Source: Betaproteobacteria bacterium (GTDB taxonomy: Bacteria; Pseudomonadota; Gammaproteobacteria; Burkholderiales; SG8-41). From it: a DNA stretch of 45,048 nt. Shown here one piece after another: positions 31,620-39,304 of the stretch; within the stretch, counting starts at the first letter, position 1, and every line of letters starts with the position of its first letter. Both the position numbers and the translations under genes were made by a program. Under the pieces are notes generated by a model. That model saw only the letters and a list, made by a program, of their open reading frames with translations. It did no database searches and had not been told where the DNA came from. Location: assembly GCA_016199545.1 (NCBI GenBank), contig JACQGN010000260.1, positions 1 to 45,048 on the forward strand, given 5' to 3'.

Positions 31620-32882
31620 TCAAATCACACCGGCGCTCGCGAGCCGGATGAGATCGCTGCGCGCAAGGCCGAGCTCGTCCACATAGATCTCGGCGTTGTG
31701 CTGCCCGCGTTTGGGCGCCCTCCCGCCCGGCTTGAGCGGCGCGGCACTGGCACGGGCGAAGGGGCCGAGCATCGTCAGCCGCGCGTCGAATTCGCTGGAC
31801 TCGACCGTCCCGAAGAAGCCGCGCGCCTCGAGCTGGGGATTCTCGAGAATGTCCCCGAGGGTGGCCACCGGAAACAACAGGATGCGCCGTTCGATCGCGC
31901 CATCGAATAATCGCTGCTTGGTGCGCTCCAGCAGGAAACGCGAAACCGGTGGAACGATCCTGTTCATCGTTTCGCTGGTGATCATCCCATAGCCCATCGC
32001 CCTGAAGTCGAGGCTCAGCAGGTACTCGTCCGGCGAGCCTTCGTCGGCCATCCAGCGCACGAAATTGTTGACGCTCTGACCCGAGGATGCGCCGCCCGCA
32101 AACTGGAAATTCACGAACCCGTCCTTGCACGGCCAGGTGATGCGCATGAAGGTATCAGCGCCCGTCTGCCGGTAAGAACCTTGGCGCACGATGACCGAAC
32201 CCTCGATCGCGTAGCTGGCGAGTGAATTGGCGAGCGAGCGCGCAACGGCTTCCTGGCAGGAGACATCCACATGCTGACCCTGCCCAGTCAAGACGCGCTG
32301 CGAGTGCGCGAGCATGGCGCCCGCGGCGGCAGCCGCAGAGCCATGCAGGTAGAAGTGGGGAAACCCGACACGCAGCGGCGCGCGATCCGGGTCACCCGTG
32401 ACGTACATGAATCCGCCCAGACCCATGCCGACCAGGTCCGACGCGAGGTAGGTCGCATAGGGACCGGTCTGGCCGAAGGGCGTGATAGACACCACGATCA
32501 GTGCCGGATTGATCTCAGCGAGCCGGTCGCAGCCCAACCCGAGGGCTGCCAACTCGCCGGGCCTGCCGGATTCGATCAGGAAGTGCGCCGAGGCGACTAA
32601 ACGCTCGAACAAAGCCTTGCCGTCGGCGCGCATCAGATCCAGCGTGACGCTGCGTTTGTTCGCCGCGTACGCCCACCAGAACAGGCTCTGGTCGGGACCC
32701 GGATCGTCGCGATAGAAGGGCGCAACGCGGCGCGCGGTATTGCCGGCGGGCGGCTCGATCTGCAGCACGTCCGCGCCCAGGTCAGCGAGCATCTTCCCGC
32801 ACAACAGCCCGCGCTCGTCGGTGAGATCGAGCACCCGGTAGGGGCTCAGCATGCCGGCGGCGGATTCGGTTTGAGGACTCAT
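31620..32882 (-). CDS. Family III CoA-transferase-like, catalytic Asp replaced
   Basis: This 420-residue CaiB-like protein has LSPYRVLDLTDERGLLCGKMLADLGADV, the conserved WWAYAANKRSVTLDL, ITPFGQTGPYATY and TGQGQHVDVSCQEA. Counting back from TGQGQ, the position of the catalytic Asp (present 21 residues before this motif in the two other CoA-transferases of the window) is Tyr in FYLHGSAAA. The protein is therefore unlikely to form the acyl-aspartyl intermediate. The neighbouring gene keeps the Asp, a division seen in heteromeric enzymes such as benzylsuccinate CoA-transferase BbsEF. ATG at 32882 begins MSPQTES; it is the promoter-proximal gene of the pair. Confidence 0.88.
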   Translation of the reverse strand: MSPQTESAAGMLSPYRVLDLTDERGLLCGKMLADLGADVLQIEPPAGNTARRVAPFYRDDPGPDQSLFWWAYAANKRSVTLDLMRADGKALFERLVASAHFLIESGRPGELAALGLGCDRLAEINPALIVVSITPFGQTGPYATYLASDLVGMGLGGFMYVTGDPDRAPLRVGFPHFYLHGSAAAAAGAMLAHSQRVLTGQGQHVDVSCQEAVARSLANSLASYAIEGSVIVRQGSYRQTGADTFMRITWPCKDGFVNFQFAGGASSGQSVNNFVRWMADEGSPDEYLLSLDFRAMGYGMITSETMNRIVPPVSRFLLERTKQRLFDGAIERRILLFPVATLGDILENPQLEARGFFGTVESSEFDARLTMLGPFARASAAPLKPGGRAPKRGQHNAEIYVDELGLARSDLIRLASAGVI

Positions 32883-32963
32883 ATGTGAATGATGCTACGA
32901 TAATAAGCACGCTCTATCCAGCTTTCATCCCCGGTAATCGCATCACTCGAAAGGAGTCATCAG

Positions 32964-33365
32964 ATGGCAGTCGATCTGGAGCAGGAACTGAAACGCACTA
33001 CCGAGCTGCGTGGTTTTCGCTTTGGCCTGCACGACTTCGTCGCGCAGGTCAAGGGCGCCGACGCGCTCAAAAAGCACAACGACGCGACCGAGGCCAATTA
33101 CCTGAAGAAGGGCACGCTCGATCGCAAGACCAAGGAACTGGCGATCGTCGTGGCGTGCGTCGCCCTCAAGGACTCAGCGGCCCACCTGCGCTGTCACATG
33201 CACGCCGCGCAGAACGCTGGCGCAACGCCCGAGGAGATGCTCGAATTGATCGAGATCGTCGGCCGCTGGACGGACAGCGTGGCGAGGATCAACGGACTCG
33301 AAGCGTGGCGGGCTGCCTACCGTCCGGACGTGCCGGCGATCGATCGCGTGGTGGAACTCAAGTAA
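32964..33365 (+). CDS. Carboxymuconolactone decarboxylase-like protein
   Basis: This 133-residue all-helical AhpD/CMD-like protein has the central helix pair ELAIVVACVALKDSAAHLRCHMHAAQNAGATPEEMLELIEI, with Cys and His in the usual region (RCHMHAA) but no CxxC, so peroxidase activity is less likely than a structural or lyase role. The ATG at 32964 has AAAGGAG 7 nt upstream. It is divergent from the CoA-transferase pair (81 bp between starts) and is followed immediately by the diverged ThuA remnant on the other strand. Confidence 0.88.
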   Translation: MAVDLEQELKRTTELRGFRFGLHDFVAQVKGADALKKHNDATEANYLKKGTLDRKTKELAIVVACVALKDSAAHLRCHMHAAQNAGATPEEMLELIEIVGRWTDSVARINGLEAWRAAYRPDVPAIDRVVELK

Positions 33366-33366
33366 A

Positions 33367-33474
33367 GGAGCCCCAGCAATCGCAGGCGGGCATGGTCGTG
33401 GTCGTGTCCGGCGGCTGAGCCGGGAGGAAAACCACCGGCGATGAGATGCGCCCGGCGAGCTTTTTCTCTGTCAT
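33367..33474 (-). pseudogene. 5' remnant of a ThuA paralogue
   Basis: This minus-strand stretch matches the first ~35 codons of the ThuA gene at 28247-29098. It keeps the start ATGACAGAGAAAAAG (33474 downward) and the region encoding HDHDHARLRLLGLL. One base is missing soon after codon 5, shifting the frame, and the similarity ends at the stop of the CMD gene. The matching upstream REP sequence continues to 33548. This is a truncated duplicate. Confidence 0.75.
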
Positions 33475-33496
33475 TGGATTAACTCCATCTTAGAAC

Positions 33497-33560
33497 CTGC
33501 CCGCTCGGGCGGGCAGCACGACGCGCCCCTCTCCCCCCGGGAGAGGGGCGGGGGTGAGGG
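33497..33560. repeat. REP-like double hairpin
   Basis: CTGCCCGC-TCGG-GCGGGCAG (33497-33516) is the same hairpin as at 29121-29140. It is followed by a perfect 10-bp stem CCCCTCTCCC/GGGAGAGGGG (33526-33535/33539-33548, loop CCC) and the run GCGGGGGTGAGGG. It is non-coding and belongs to the same extragenic repeat class as 3120-3163. Confidence 0.6.
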
Positions 33561-33994
33561 AAGAGACGCCACGAAAAGTTCCGGGGCGCAAGCTCTGACG
33601 TGTGCATCGTGGAGTCTCTCGCCGTTCGGTGCCCATTCACCCCACCGGGCGGAACGAGGTTTCTTCGTGCGGCTCAACCCCTTTCTTTTTCGATGGAGCC
33701 AACCTGATGCATTCCACCCGCGGCGCGCCTCGCTTGGGGGAACATCACGCGCCTGGGGCTTGTCGAGCAAGCGCAACGATCACGAGCCAAGAACGCTTCG
33801 GCCGAGCGGCACCGGGCCTCGGTCGTTCGGCCGGTGAAGGAAACTTTCACGCTTCTTCGTGCCCCTCCTCTGCGATCGCGCTATCGAGGTCCTGTATCCA
33901 AGCTTCGATTGGTCGCTCCAAAGTTTGATCCGGGATTCAGTGTTCCCTCTATCCGAATGCTTTCAGGTGTTTCCATGTCCGTCGTGCAAGACAA
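33561..33994. other. Long gap without a convincing gene
   Basis: No reading frame here has a plausible start, ribosome site and family signature. A short minus-strand stretch at about 33858-33941 encodes PDQTLERPIEAWIQDLDSA followed by acidic residues and a stop, with a stop just before it. It reads like the tail of a lost protein, but I cannot name it. Confidence 0.5.
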
Positions 33995-34405
33995 TCAAAG
34001 CCAGCGGACCGTAACTTCCCCTTCAACCTGTTTGAATTCTTTGTCTCCGGTAACGAGGTCAGACTTGCGGTCCTTCGCGAGTGCCGCTGCGAAACAGTCC
34101 GCGTAGGACATCCTGTGACGCGCCTTTAATGTCGCCGCCATTCGAGTGAGGGGCCAATCGGCATCAATCAGGTCGATACCGAGCCCTGCCAGATCGGCTA
34201 GCGCCTTGTCAGCCGCCGCCTCGGAGAATTCCCTTGCAAGGATGTACCAGACCTCTCCTGCGTTGATGATAGACATGTACATTGGAGTTCGATTCTCATG
34301 GGCGGTCGTGATCAGGTCAGCAACCTCCTGACCAGTCGCCTCACCGCCGAGGTAGGCCAGAACTGCCCACGAATCGAGCACCAACGCCTTTGGTTTGCGC
34401 GGCAT
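33995..34405 (-). CDS. vapC: VapC-type PIN-domain toxin
   Basis: This 136-residue PIN-domain ribonuclease has acidic catalytic residues in LVLDSWAVLAYLGGE (Asp near 10), INAGEVWYIL (Glu near 51), MSYADCFAAALA (Asp near 102) and DLVTGDKEF (Asp near 120). VapC toxins cleave tRNA or rRNA. The ATG overlaps the vapB stop by one base (TAATG), the standard coupled arrangement. Full length, no damage. Confidence 0.93.
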   Translation of the reverse strand: MPRKPKALVLDSWAVLAYLGGEATGQEVADLITTAHENRTPMYMSIINAGEVWYILAREFSEAAADKALADLAGLGIDLIDADWPLTRMAATLKARHRMSYADCFAAALAKDRKSDLVTGDKEFKQVEGEVTVRWL

Positions 34406-34635
34406 TACAGTTCCCTTTCCCGTTTTTTCTCCGCTGTCAGCGCAGCCAGCAAGCCCTTACCCTTGTATTTCCCGCGCAGATTCTGGATGTAATCGCGGGT
34501 AATGGGCGTCAAAATGATTCTATGCGCCTGCTCATCGACGTCAACCTGCATGCGCGTACCCTCCTTGATTCCGAACTTGCGCCGAATCTTGGAGGGAATG
34601 ACGAGCTGCCCCTTGACGGTCATGTAGGATTCCAT
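34405..34635 (-). CDS. vapB: VapB-type AbrB/MazE-fold antitoxin
   Basis: This 76-residue antitoxin has the swapped-hairpin AbrB fold in MTVKGQLVIPSKIRRKFGIKEGTRMQVDVDE, and a charged C-terminal tail (GKGLLAALTAEKKREREL) that would wrap the toxin. It precedes vapC in the same operon with a one-base overlap. Start ATG at 34635; an internal ATG four codons later is possible. It would autoregulate from the AT-rich region just upstream. Confidence 0.92.
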   Translation of the reverse strand: MESYMTVKGQLVIPSKIRRKFGIKEGTRMQVDVDEQAHRIILTPITRDYIQNLRGKYKGKGLLAALTAEKKREREL

Positions 34636-34943
34636 GTGAGTGCCATGTATTTTGTGAAAGTGTGATTATTACGCAATTGTAAGATACTTTCAATATGGCT
34701 TACTATATGCGACCATTCCCCCCAAAATCAGAAGGCATACCAATTCCGGGTCGGACCAACGCAACGAATCGTTATATTGGACTAAAGGGGACGCATACAT
34801 TTTCTGAACGTCCGCGTCGGACGGGCTTTCGCAAGCAGGTCGAGCGGTGGATGGGCGATGTCTGCGAGCAAGGATGCGGACGTCCGGCGATGGTGGTGAC
34901 TCCACGGGAGTAAGATTGATAGCTTCACCACAGGAGATAGACG
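34636..34943. other. AT-rich gap upstream of vapBC
   Basis: No convincing gene. The first 60 bp are AT-rich and should hold the vapBC promoter. GAAAGT (34655-34660 region) and ACTTTC (34686-34691 region) form a loose inverted repeat that may be its operator. Around 34790-34900 is a GGGGACGCATACATTTTC-type run and a CGTCCG-CGT-CGGACG hairpin. These look like transposase-leader debris. Confidence 0.35.
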
Positions 34944-35501
34944 ATGGCCGAGACCCCCACTTTCGGACGCTACGCCGAGATTCCCTATGACAAGATGACG
35001 CCGGAGCAGCAGGAAGGCTATAACGCGATGCTTGAAGCGCGCGGCCGGCTGCCCGGTCCGAACAAGATCTACGTGCACAACCCCAAGCTCGCGAAGGTGG
35101 TCGGGCCGTTCGGGGCGTATTTCCGCAAGGGCTACTCGCTTTCCGAGCGCGAGCGCGAGATCGCGGTCTGCACCATTTGCAGCAAATTCCATTCGGGCTA
35201 CCCTACCAGTGCGCACGAACGGGCCGCCAAGGCGGCCGGGCTGCCCAACGACAAGGTCGAGGCGATCCTCTCGGGCCTGACCACCTCGTTCTCCGACGAA
35301 CGCGAGCAGGTCGTCTACGAGATGGCGACGTGCCTCGCCAATTCGCGCTGGGTGGCGAAGGGACTCTATGACCGCGCGGTCGAAGCCCTCGGCCATGTCG
35401 GCATCACCGACGTGATCACCCTGATGGGCCATTACACCAGCGTCGCGATGACGCTCGCCTTCTACGACGTGCCGGCCGGCGCGACCGGCATGGAGCGTTG
35501 A
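34944..35501 (+). CDS. Carboxymuconolactone decarboxylase family protein
   Basis: This 185-residue helical protein is of the CMD family. MTPEQQEGYNAMLEARGRLPGPNKIYVHNPKLAK is the typical N-terminal extension, and the core is LSEREREIAVCTICSKFHSGYPTSAHERAAKAAGL with the conserved His, followed by TDVITLMGHYTSVAMTL. There is no CxxC pair, so it is probably not a peroxidase. ATG at 34944 has AGGAG 8 nt upstream. A 14-bp hairpin begins 3 bp after its stop. The neighbouring SDR and GMC genes suggest an oxidation pathway. Confidence 0.9.
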   Translation: MAETPTFGRYAEIPYDKMTPEQQEGYNAMLEARGRLPGPNKIYVHNPKLAKVVGPFGAYFRKGYSLSEREREIAVCTICSKFHSGYPTSAHERAAKAAGLPNDKVEAILSGLTTSFSDEREQVVYEMATCLANSRWVAKGLYDRAVEALGHVGITDVITLMGHYTSVAMTLAFYDVPAGATGMER

Positions 35502-35503
35502 GC

Positions 35504-35542
35504 CTAGGAGCTTGTCGGACTTGAGGTGCGACAAGCTCCTAG
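35504..35542. repeat. Solo hairpin related to the MITE-like ends
   Basis: A perfect 14-bp stem CTAGGAGCTTGTCG (35504-35517) and CGACAAGCTCCTAG (35529-35542) has the loop GACTTGAGGTG. The loop and inner stem match the left-end hairpin of the element at 893-1093 (TGTCGGACTTGAGGTG). It lies 3 bp after a stop codon and could act as a transcript end, but no T-tract follows. It is bounded by CTAG on both sides. Confidence 0.6.
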
Positions 35543-35557
35543 CCACAACCGTCAAGA

Positions 35558-36400
35558 ATGGATAATCGACAGGATGAACAGGAAATGGCTTTCGAAACCA
35601 TCGCAAACGACTACGGTCTGATCGGCAAAGTTGCCATCGTCTCAGGCGCAGGCGGACCTATCGGGCAGGGATTCGACGAGGGGGTGACCAACGGCCGCGC
35701 CGCCGCGATCCTCCTCGCCCGCGCGGGCGCCAGGGTCTGCGTTGTCGGCCGCACCCGCGAACTCGCCCAGCACACAGTGGACATAATCAAGAATGAGGGT
35801 GGCGAGGCCTTCGCCCATGTTGCCGATGTCACCCAGGAAGCCAACTGCCGCGGCGTCGTTGAAGCAACCATGCAGCGTTATGGCCGCCTCGACTGCCTCG
35901 ACAACAACGTCGGTCGCGGCGCTCGGGGCGATGTCACCGAGATGAGCCTTGAGGAGTGGCGAAGCATGTTCGCCCTCAACGTCGACAGCATGATGATGAT
36001 GTGCAAGTACGCAATCCCCGCGATGATTGCCAGCGGCGACGGAGGCTCCATTGTCAACATCGGTTCCCTTCGCAGCATCCGTCCGCTTCATTCGACCGTC
36101 TACACGGTCACCAAGGGCGCCGTTATTGCCCTCACCTCGTCCCTTGCCGTCGACCATGGCCCCCAGGGCATCCGTGCAAACTGCATCATTCTCGGCCCGG
36201 TGTTCACCCCCAACATCAACCGGAATCTCACCCCGGAGCGCCGCCGGATGCGGACCGCGGCCACCCTCATCAAGCGCGAAGGCACCGGCTGGGATACTGG
36301 CCAGCTCGCCCGCTTCCTTCTTTCCGCCCAGGCGAAGTTCCTTACGGGACAGAGCATCTGCCTCGACGGCGGCGCCTCCATCGTGGGTCCCTCGCGTTAG
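35558..36400 (+). CDS. Short-chain dehydrogenase/reductase
   Basis: This 280-residue SDR has the cofactor motif VAIVSGAGGPIGQGFDEG (TGxxxGxG type, near 27-44), VGRTRELA, VADVTQEA, the NN(V)G segment DNNVGRG, and the catalytic Ser in VNIGSLRS with YTVTK (Tyr and Lys, near 188-192). A nine-residue unusual stretch (GFDEGVTNG) lengthens the first loop. Start ATG at 35558; ATG at 35585 (MAFETI) is an alternative with AGGA almost touching it. It probably oxidises an alcohol intermediate. Confidence 0.92.
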   Translation: MDNRQDEQEMAFETIANDYGLIGKVAIVSGAGGPIGQGFDEGVTNGRAAAILLARAGARVCVVGRTRELAQHTVDIIKNEGGEAFAHVADVTQEANCRGVVEATMQRYGRLDCLDNNVGRGARGDVTEMSLEEWRSMFALNVDSMMMMCKYAIPAMIASGDGGSIVNIGSLRSIRPLHSTVYTVTKGAVIALTSSLAVDHGPQGIRANCIILGPVFTPNINRNLTPERRRMRTAATLIKREGTGWDTGQLARFLLSAQAKFLTGQSICLDGGASIVGPSR

Positions 36401-36419
36401 ACGTGCCCGCGCATATCCC

Positions 36420-36491
36420 ATGTATCGCATGCCGAAGTTCGAGGATCCGATCGAAACGCTGCGCCGGTTCGAGGAAGTGGCGGGCGCGTAG
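36420..36491 (+). pseudogene. Gene-tail remnant (YRMPK...TLRRF type)
   Basis: A 23-codon frame reads MYRMPKFEDPIETLRRF and then EEVAGA-stop. An almost identical tail (YRMPKLEDQIETLRRFKDVAA) occurs at 41988-42062, also between unrelated genes. They look like the C-terminal end of one lost gene family. The family itself I cannot name. No ribosome site precedes the ATG, so expression is doubtful. Confidence 0.5.
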
Positions 36492-36511
36492 CCCCGAGGA
36501 GAGGCACAAAC

Positions 36512-38155
36512 ATGACCGAAGCGGAATTCGACTACATCATCGTGGGCGCAGGCTCTGCCGGCTGCGTACTGGGGAATCGCCTGTCCGCATCGGGACGCCA
36601 CCGCGTGCTTCTGCTGGAAGCCGGCGAAGACGACCGGTGGATGTGGATCAAAATCCCCGCGGGTATCGCCCATATTCTCACCGGGGACCGTGCGATCTGG
36701 CGCTTTCAGACCGAGCCTGACGAAAAAGTCGGCGGCCGCGGCATCTTCTGGCCACGCGGACGCGCGCTTGGCGGCTCCAGCGCGGTGAACGGCATGATCT
36801 GGGTGCGCGGCGACCCCCTCGAATACGACCACTGGGAAAGCCTCGGCAATCCCGGCTGGAGCTTGAGCGGGGTGCTGCCCTATCTCAAGCGTATGGAACA
36901 GTACGCGCATGGCGATCCCGAGTTTCGCGGCAGGAACGGGCCGATGTTCATCACGCGTTACAAGGATCACGATCCTCTCTCGGAAGGCTTCATTGCCGCG
37001 TCCCAACAGGCGGGAGTTCCTGCGACGACCGATTACAACGGGCCGCGGTTCGAGGGCGTCGGCTATCTGCAGCACAACACCCGCCGCGGGCGCCGCCGCC
37101 ACGCAGCCGATGCCTATCTGCATCCCGCCATGAAGCGCGCGAATCTCGCCGTCGAAAGCCGTGCGCTCGCGCAGCGCATCGTTTTCGAGGGGCGCAAAGC
37201 GGTCGGACTGGTCTACCGCAAGGGCACCGAGGAGCGGACCGTGCGGGCACGGCGCGAAGTACTCCTCGCCGCGGGCTCGATCCAGTCGCCGCAGCTCCTC
37301 GAGCTTTCGGGGATCGGACAGCGCGACGTGTTGCAGCGCGCAGGCGTCAATGTCGTCCACGAGCTGCCGGGGGTGGGGGAGAACCTGCGCGATCATCTGC
37401 ACGTGCGGATCTCGTTCGAGACCCGGGTGCCGGGGACCTTGAATACGATCCTGCGCAATCCGTTCCTCAAGGCCAAGATGGGCGCGCGCTGGCTCTTTCT
37501 CGGGCGCGGACTCATGGCGTGCTCGTCTGCGACGTCCATGGCGATCGCCCGCAGCCGCCCCGATCTCCCGCGGCCCGATATCAAGTTCCAGCTTCACCAG
37601 TTGTCCATGGCGAGCAGTCACTACGCGGACAACCGCAAGGCGCGCAACATTGCCGACAGAATGGGACTCGATACCCATTCGGGCTTCGCCATAGGAACCT
37701 ATGTGCTGCGGCCGGAATCGCAGGGTTCGGTGCACATCCGGGACGCGGATGCGAGTAGACACCCGGAGATCCGCGCGAACTATCTATCCCACGAGCATGA
37801 CGTGCGTACCATGATCGCGGCGCTGCGCATGATCCGGAAGGTCGCTTCCCAGCCTGCGCTCGCTCAACACATCGTGCGCGAAACCCGTCCGGGACCGGAC
37901 GCAGCCGACGACGATGCCCTGCTCGATCACGTCCGCAAGACCGGCCAGACCTCCTACCATCCCATCGGCACCTGCCGCATGGGGAACGACCCGCAGGCGG
38001 TGGTCGATGCGAGCCTGCGCGTGCACGGCGTCGAAGGACTGCGCGTTTGCGACGCCTCCATCATGCCCACCATGGTCGCCTCCAACACCAACGCGCCCTC
38101 CATCATGATCGGCGAGAAGGCGTCCGACCTGGTGCTCGCGGCGGCGGGCGGGTAG
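36512..38155 (+). CDS. GMC-family FAD oxidoreductase
   Basis: This 547-residue choline-dehydrogenase-like flavoenzyme has the FAD dinucleotide motif YIIVGAGSAGCVLGNRL (8-24), the GMC signature 1 WPRGRALGGSSAVNGMIWVRG (near 85-105), signature 2 AAGSIQSPQLLELSGIG (near 255) and the C-terminal YHPIGTCRMG with the catalytic His, then MPTMVASNTNAPSIMIGEKASD. ATG at 36512 follows GAGGAG by 8-9 nt. It oxidises alcohols, probably feeding the neighbouring SDR/MDR steps. No signal peptide. Confidence 0.95.
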   Translation: MTEAEFDYIIVGAGSAGCVLGNRLSASGRHRVLLLEAGEDDRWMWIKIPAGIAHILTGDRAIWRFQTEPDEKVGGRGIFWPRGRALGGSSAVNGMIWVRGDPLEYDHWESLGNPGWSLSGVLPYLKRMEQYAHGDPEFRGRNGPMFITRYKDHDPLSEGFIAASQQAGVPATTDYNGPRFEGVGYLQHNTRRGRRRHAADAYLHPAMKRANLAVESRALAQRIVFEGRKAVGLVYRKGTEERTVRARREVLLAAGSIQSPQLLELSGIGQRDVLQRAGVNVVHELPGVGENLRDHLHVRISFETRVPGTLNTILRNPFLKAKMGARWLFLGRGLMACSSATSMAIARSRPDLPRPDIKFQLHQLSMASSHYADNRKARNIADRMGLDTHSGFAIGTYVLRPESQGSVHIRDADASRHPEIRANYLSHEHDVRTMIAALRMIRKVASQPALAQHIVRETRPGPDAADDDALLDHVRKTGQTSYHPIGTCRMGNDPQAVVDASLRVHGVEGLRVCDASIMPTMVASNTNAPSIMIGEKASDLVLAAAGG

Positions 38156-38212
38156 TTTCCCGCTCCAGGCTTGAGAACGCATTGCGATTCGATCGACCGA
38201 TCATGCTGGAGT

Positions 38213-39214
38213 ATGCTCCTGACCAATCATCGCCTGTTGCTCGCGGCCCGTCCGTCCGGCATTCCGAGTCCGGCGAATTTCACCGCCGATGCCATGCCGG
38301 CGCGCACGCCCGGTCCGGGCGAGGTCCTGCTGGAGACCGTCTATCTCTCCATCGATCCCGCCATGCGTTCCTGGATGAGCGAGGGCACGGGATATCAGCC
38401 GAGTGTTCCACTTGGCGAAGTGATGCGCGGCGGCGGCATCGCCCGCGTGCTGGAGAGTCGCAGCGAAGAATTCGCCCCCGGTGATCTGGCGCAGGCGCGC
38501 CTGGGCTGGCAAACGCATCCGACCCTTGCGGGCCGCCACCTGCAAAAACTGGATCTCACCCTTGGCACTGCCGAGGACTGGATCGGCCCGCTCGGTTTGA
38601 GCGCCGTCACCGCCTATTTCGGAATGCGCGATGTCGGCGCAATACGAAGGGGGGATCGCGTGCTCGTCTCTGCCGCCGCCGGCGGAGTGGGGCAGATCGC
38701 GGTGCAGATCGCCCGCATCGAAGGCTGCCGCGTAGTGGGGATCGCGGGCGGGGCGGAGAAATGCGCCTTTGTCGCGAACGAGCTTGGCGCCGACGCCGCA
38801 ATCGACTACAGGGCAGAGAAGAACCTGTCCAGCGCCATCGCACGCGCCTGCCCGGAGGGCGTGGATCTCTACTTCGACAATGTCGGCGGCCCGACGCTGG
38901 ATGCGGCGTTGGCGCGCCTGCGTGAGGACGCGCGCGTGGTTCTGTGCGGCCGCATCTCCCAGACGCACGCCACTGAGCCGTACGGTGTGCGCAATCTGAA
39001 CCGGTTCGCGGCCGTGCATGGGCGCATGCAGGGTTTCCTCGTGTTCAACTACCGCGAACGCTACGACGAAGCCCGCGCCTGGCTCGCGGCGCGGCGGCGG
39101 GAGGGGCGCCTCAACCAGCGGCTGCACGTGCTCCAGGGGCTCGCGCAGGCGCCCATCGGCCTCGGCATGCTGTTCCGGGGTGAGAATACGGGAAAGCTCG
39201 TCGTGCGGCTCTGA
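38213..39214 (+). CDS. MDR-family NADP-dependent oxidoreductase
   Basis: This 333-residue zinc-independent medium-chain reductase is of the leukotriene B4 12-hydroxydehydrogenase/curcumin reductase group. MLLTNHRLLLAARPSG begins the first strand, YLSIDPAMRSWMSEG is the family signature, VLVSAAAGGVGQIAVQIAR is the NADPH-binding motif (near 140-160) and DLYFDNVGGPTLDAAL is the conserved substrate loop. These enzymes reduce activated double bonds. ATG at 38213 is chosen for alignment to family starts; an upstream TTG (38171) gives an unsupported extension. Confidence 0.92.
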   Translation: MLLTNHRLLLAARPSGIPSPANFTADAMPARTPGPGEVLLETVYLSIDPAMRSWMSEGTGYQPSVPLGEVMRGGGIARVLESRSEEFAPGDLAQARLGWQTHPTLAGRHLQKLDLTLGTAEDWIGPLGLSAVTAYFGMRDVGAIRRGDRVLVSAAAGGVGQIAVQIARIEGCRVVGIAGGAEKCAFVANELGADAAIDYRAEKNLSSAIARACPEGVDLYFDNVGGPTLDAALARLREDARVVLCGRISQTHATEPYGVRNLNRFAAVHGRMQGFLVFNYRERYDEARAWLAARRREGRLNQRLHVLQGLAQAPIGLGMLFRGENTGKLVVRL

Positions 39215-39235
39215 CGGACAATACAAGGAGATCCA

Positions 39236-39283
39236 ATGCAAAGCGATATGGCACGCTTCGCCGCCTTGGTGGCCAAGGCCTGA
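39236..39283 (+). other. 15-codon ORF with strong ribosome site
   Basis: MQSDMARFAALVAKA is read from ATG 39236, with AAGGAG 5 nt upstream, and ends at TGA 39283. It has no known match and no room for a longer frame. It may be the fused ends of a deleted gene, like the other remnants in this region, or a real leader peptide for the next gene. Confidence 0.35.
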
Positions 39284-39304
39284 TTCCGGAGAAAGGGAAC
39301 TATC

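Noticed and set aside
33471-33776. Minus-strand frame through the REP hairpins after the CMD gene
   Set aside because: Its end is translated REP sequence (PSPPPLSRGERG), a common artefact, and the rest has no recognisable domain or start signal.
35642-37762. A 700-codon open frame antisense to the SDR and GMC genes
   Set aside because: No family motif or ribosome site, and both sense genes have intact cofactor-binding signatures. It is a codon-bias artefact.
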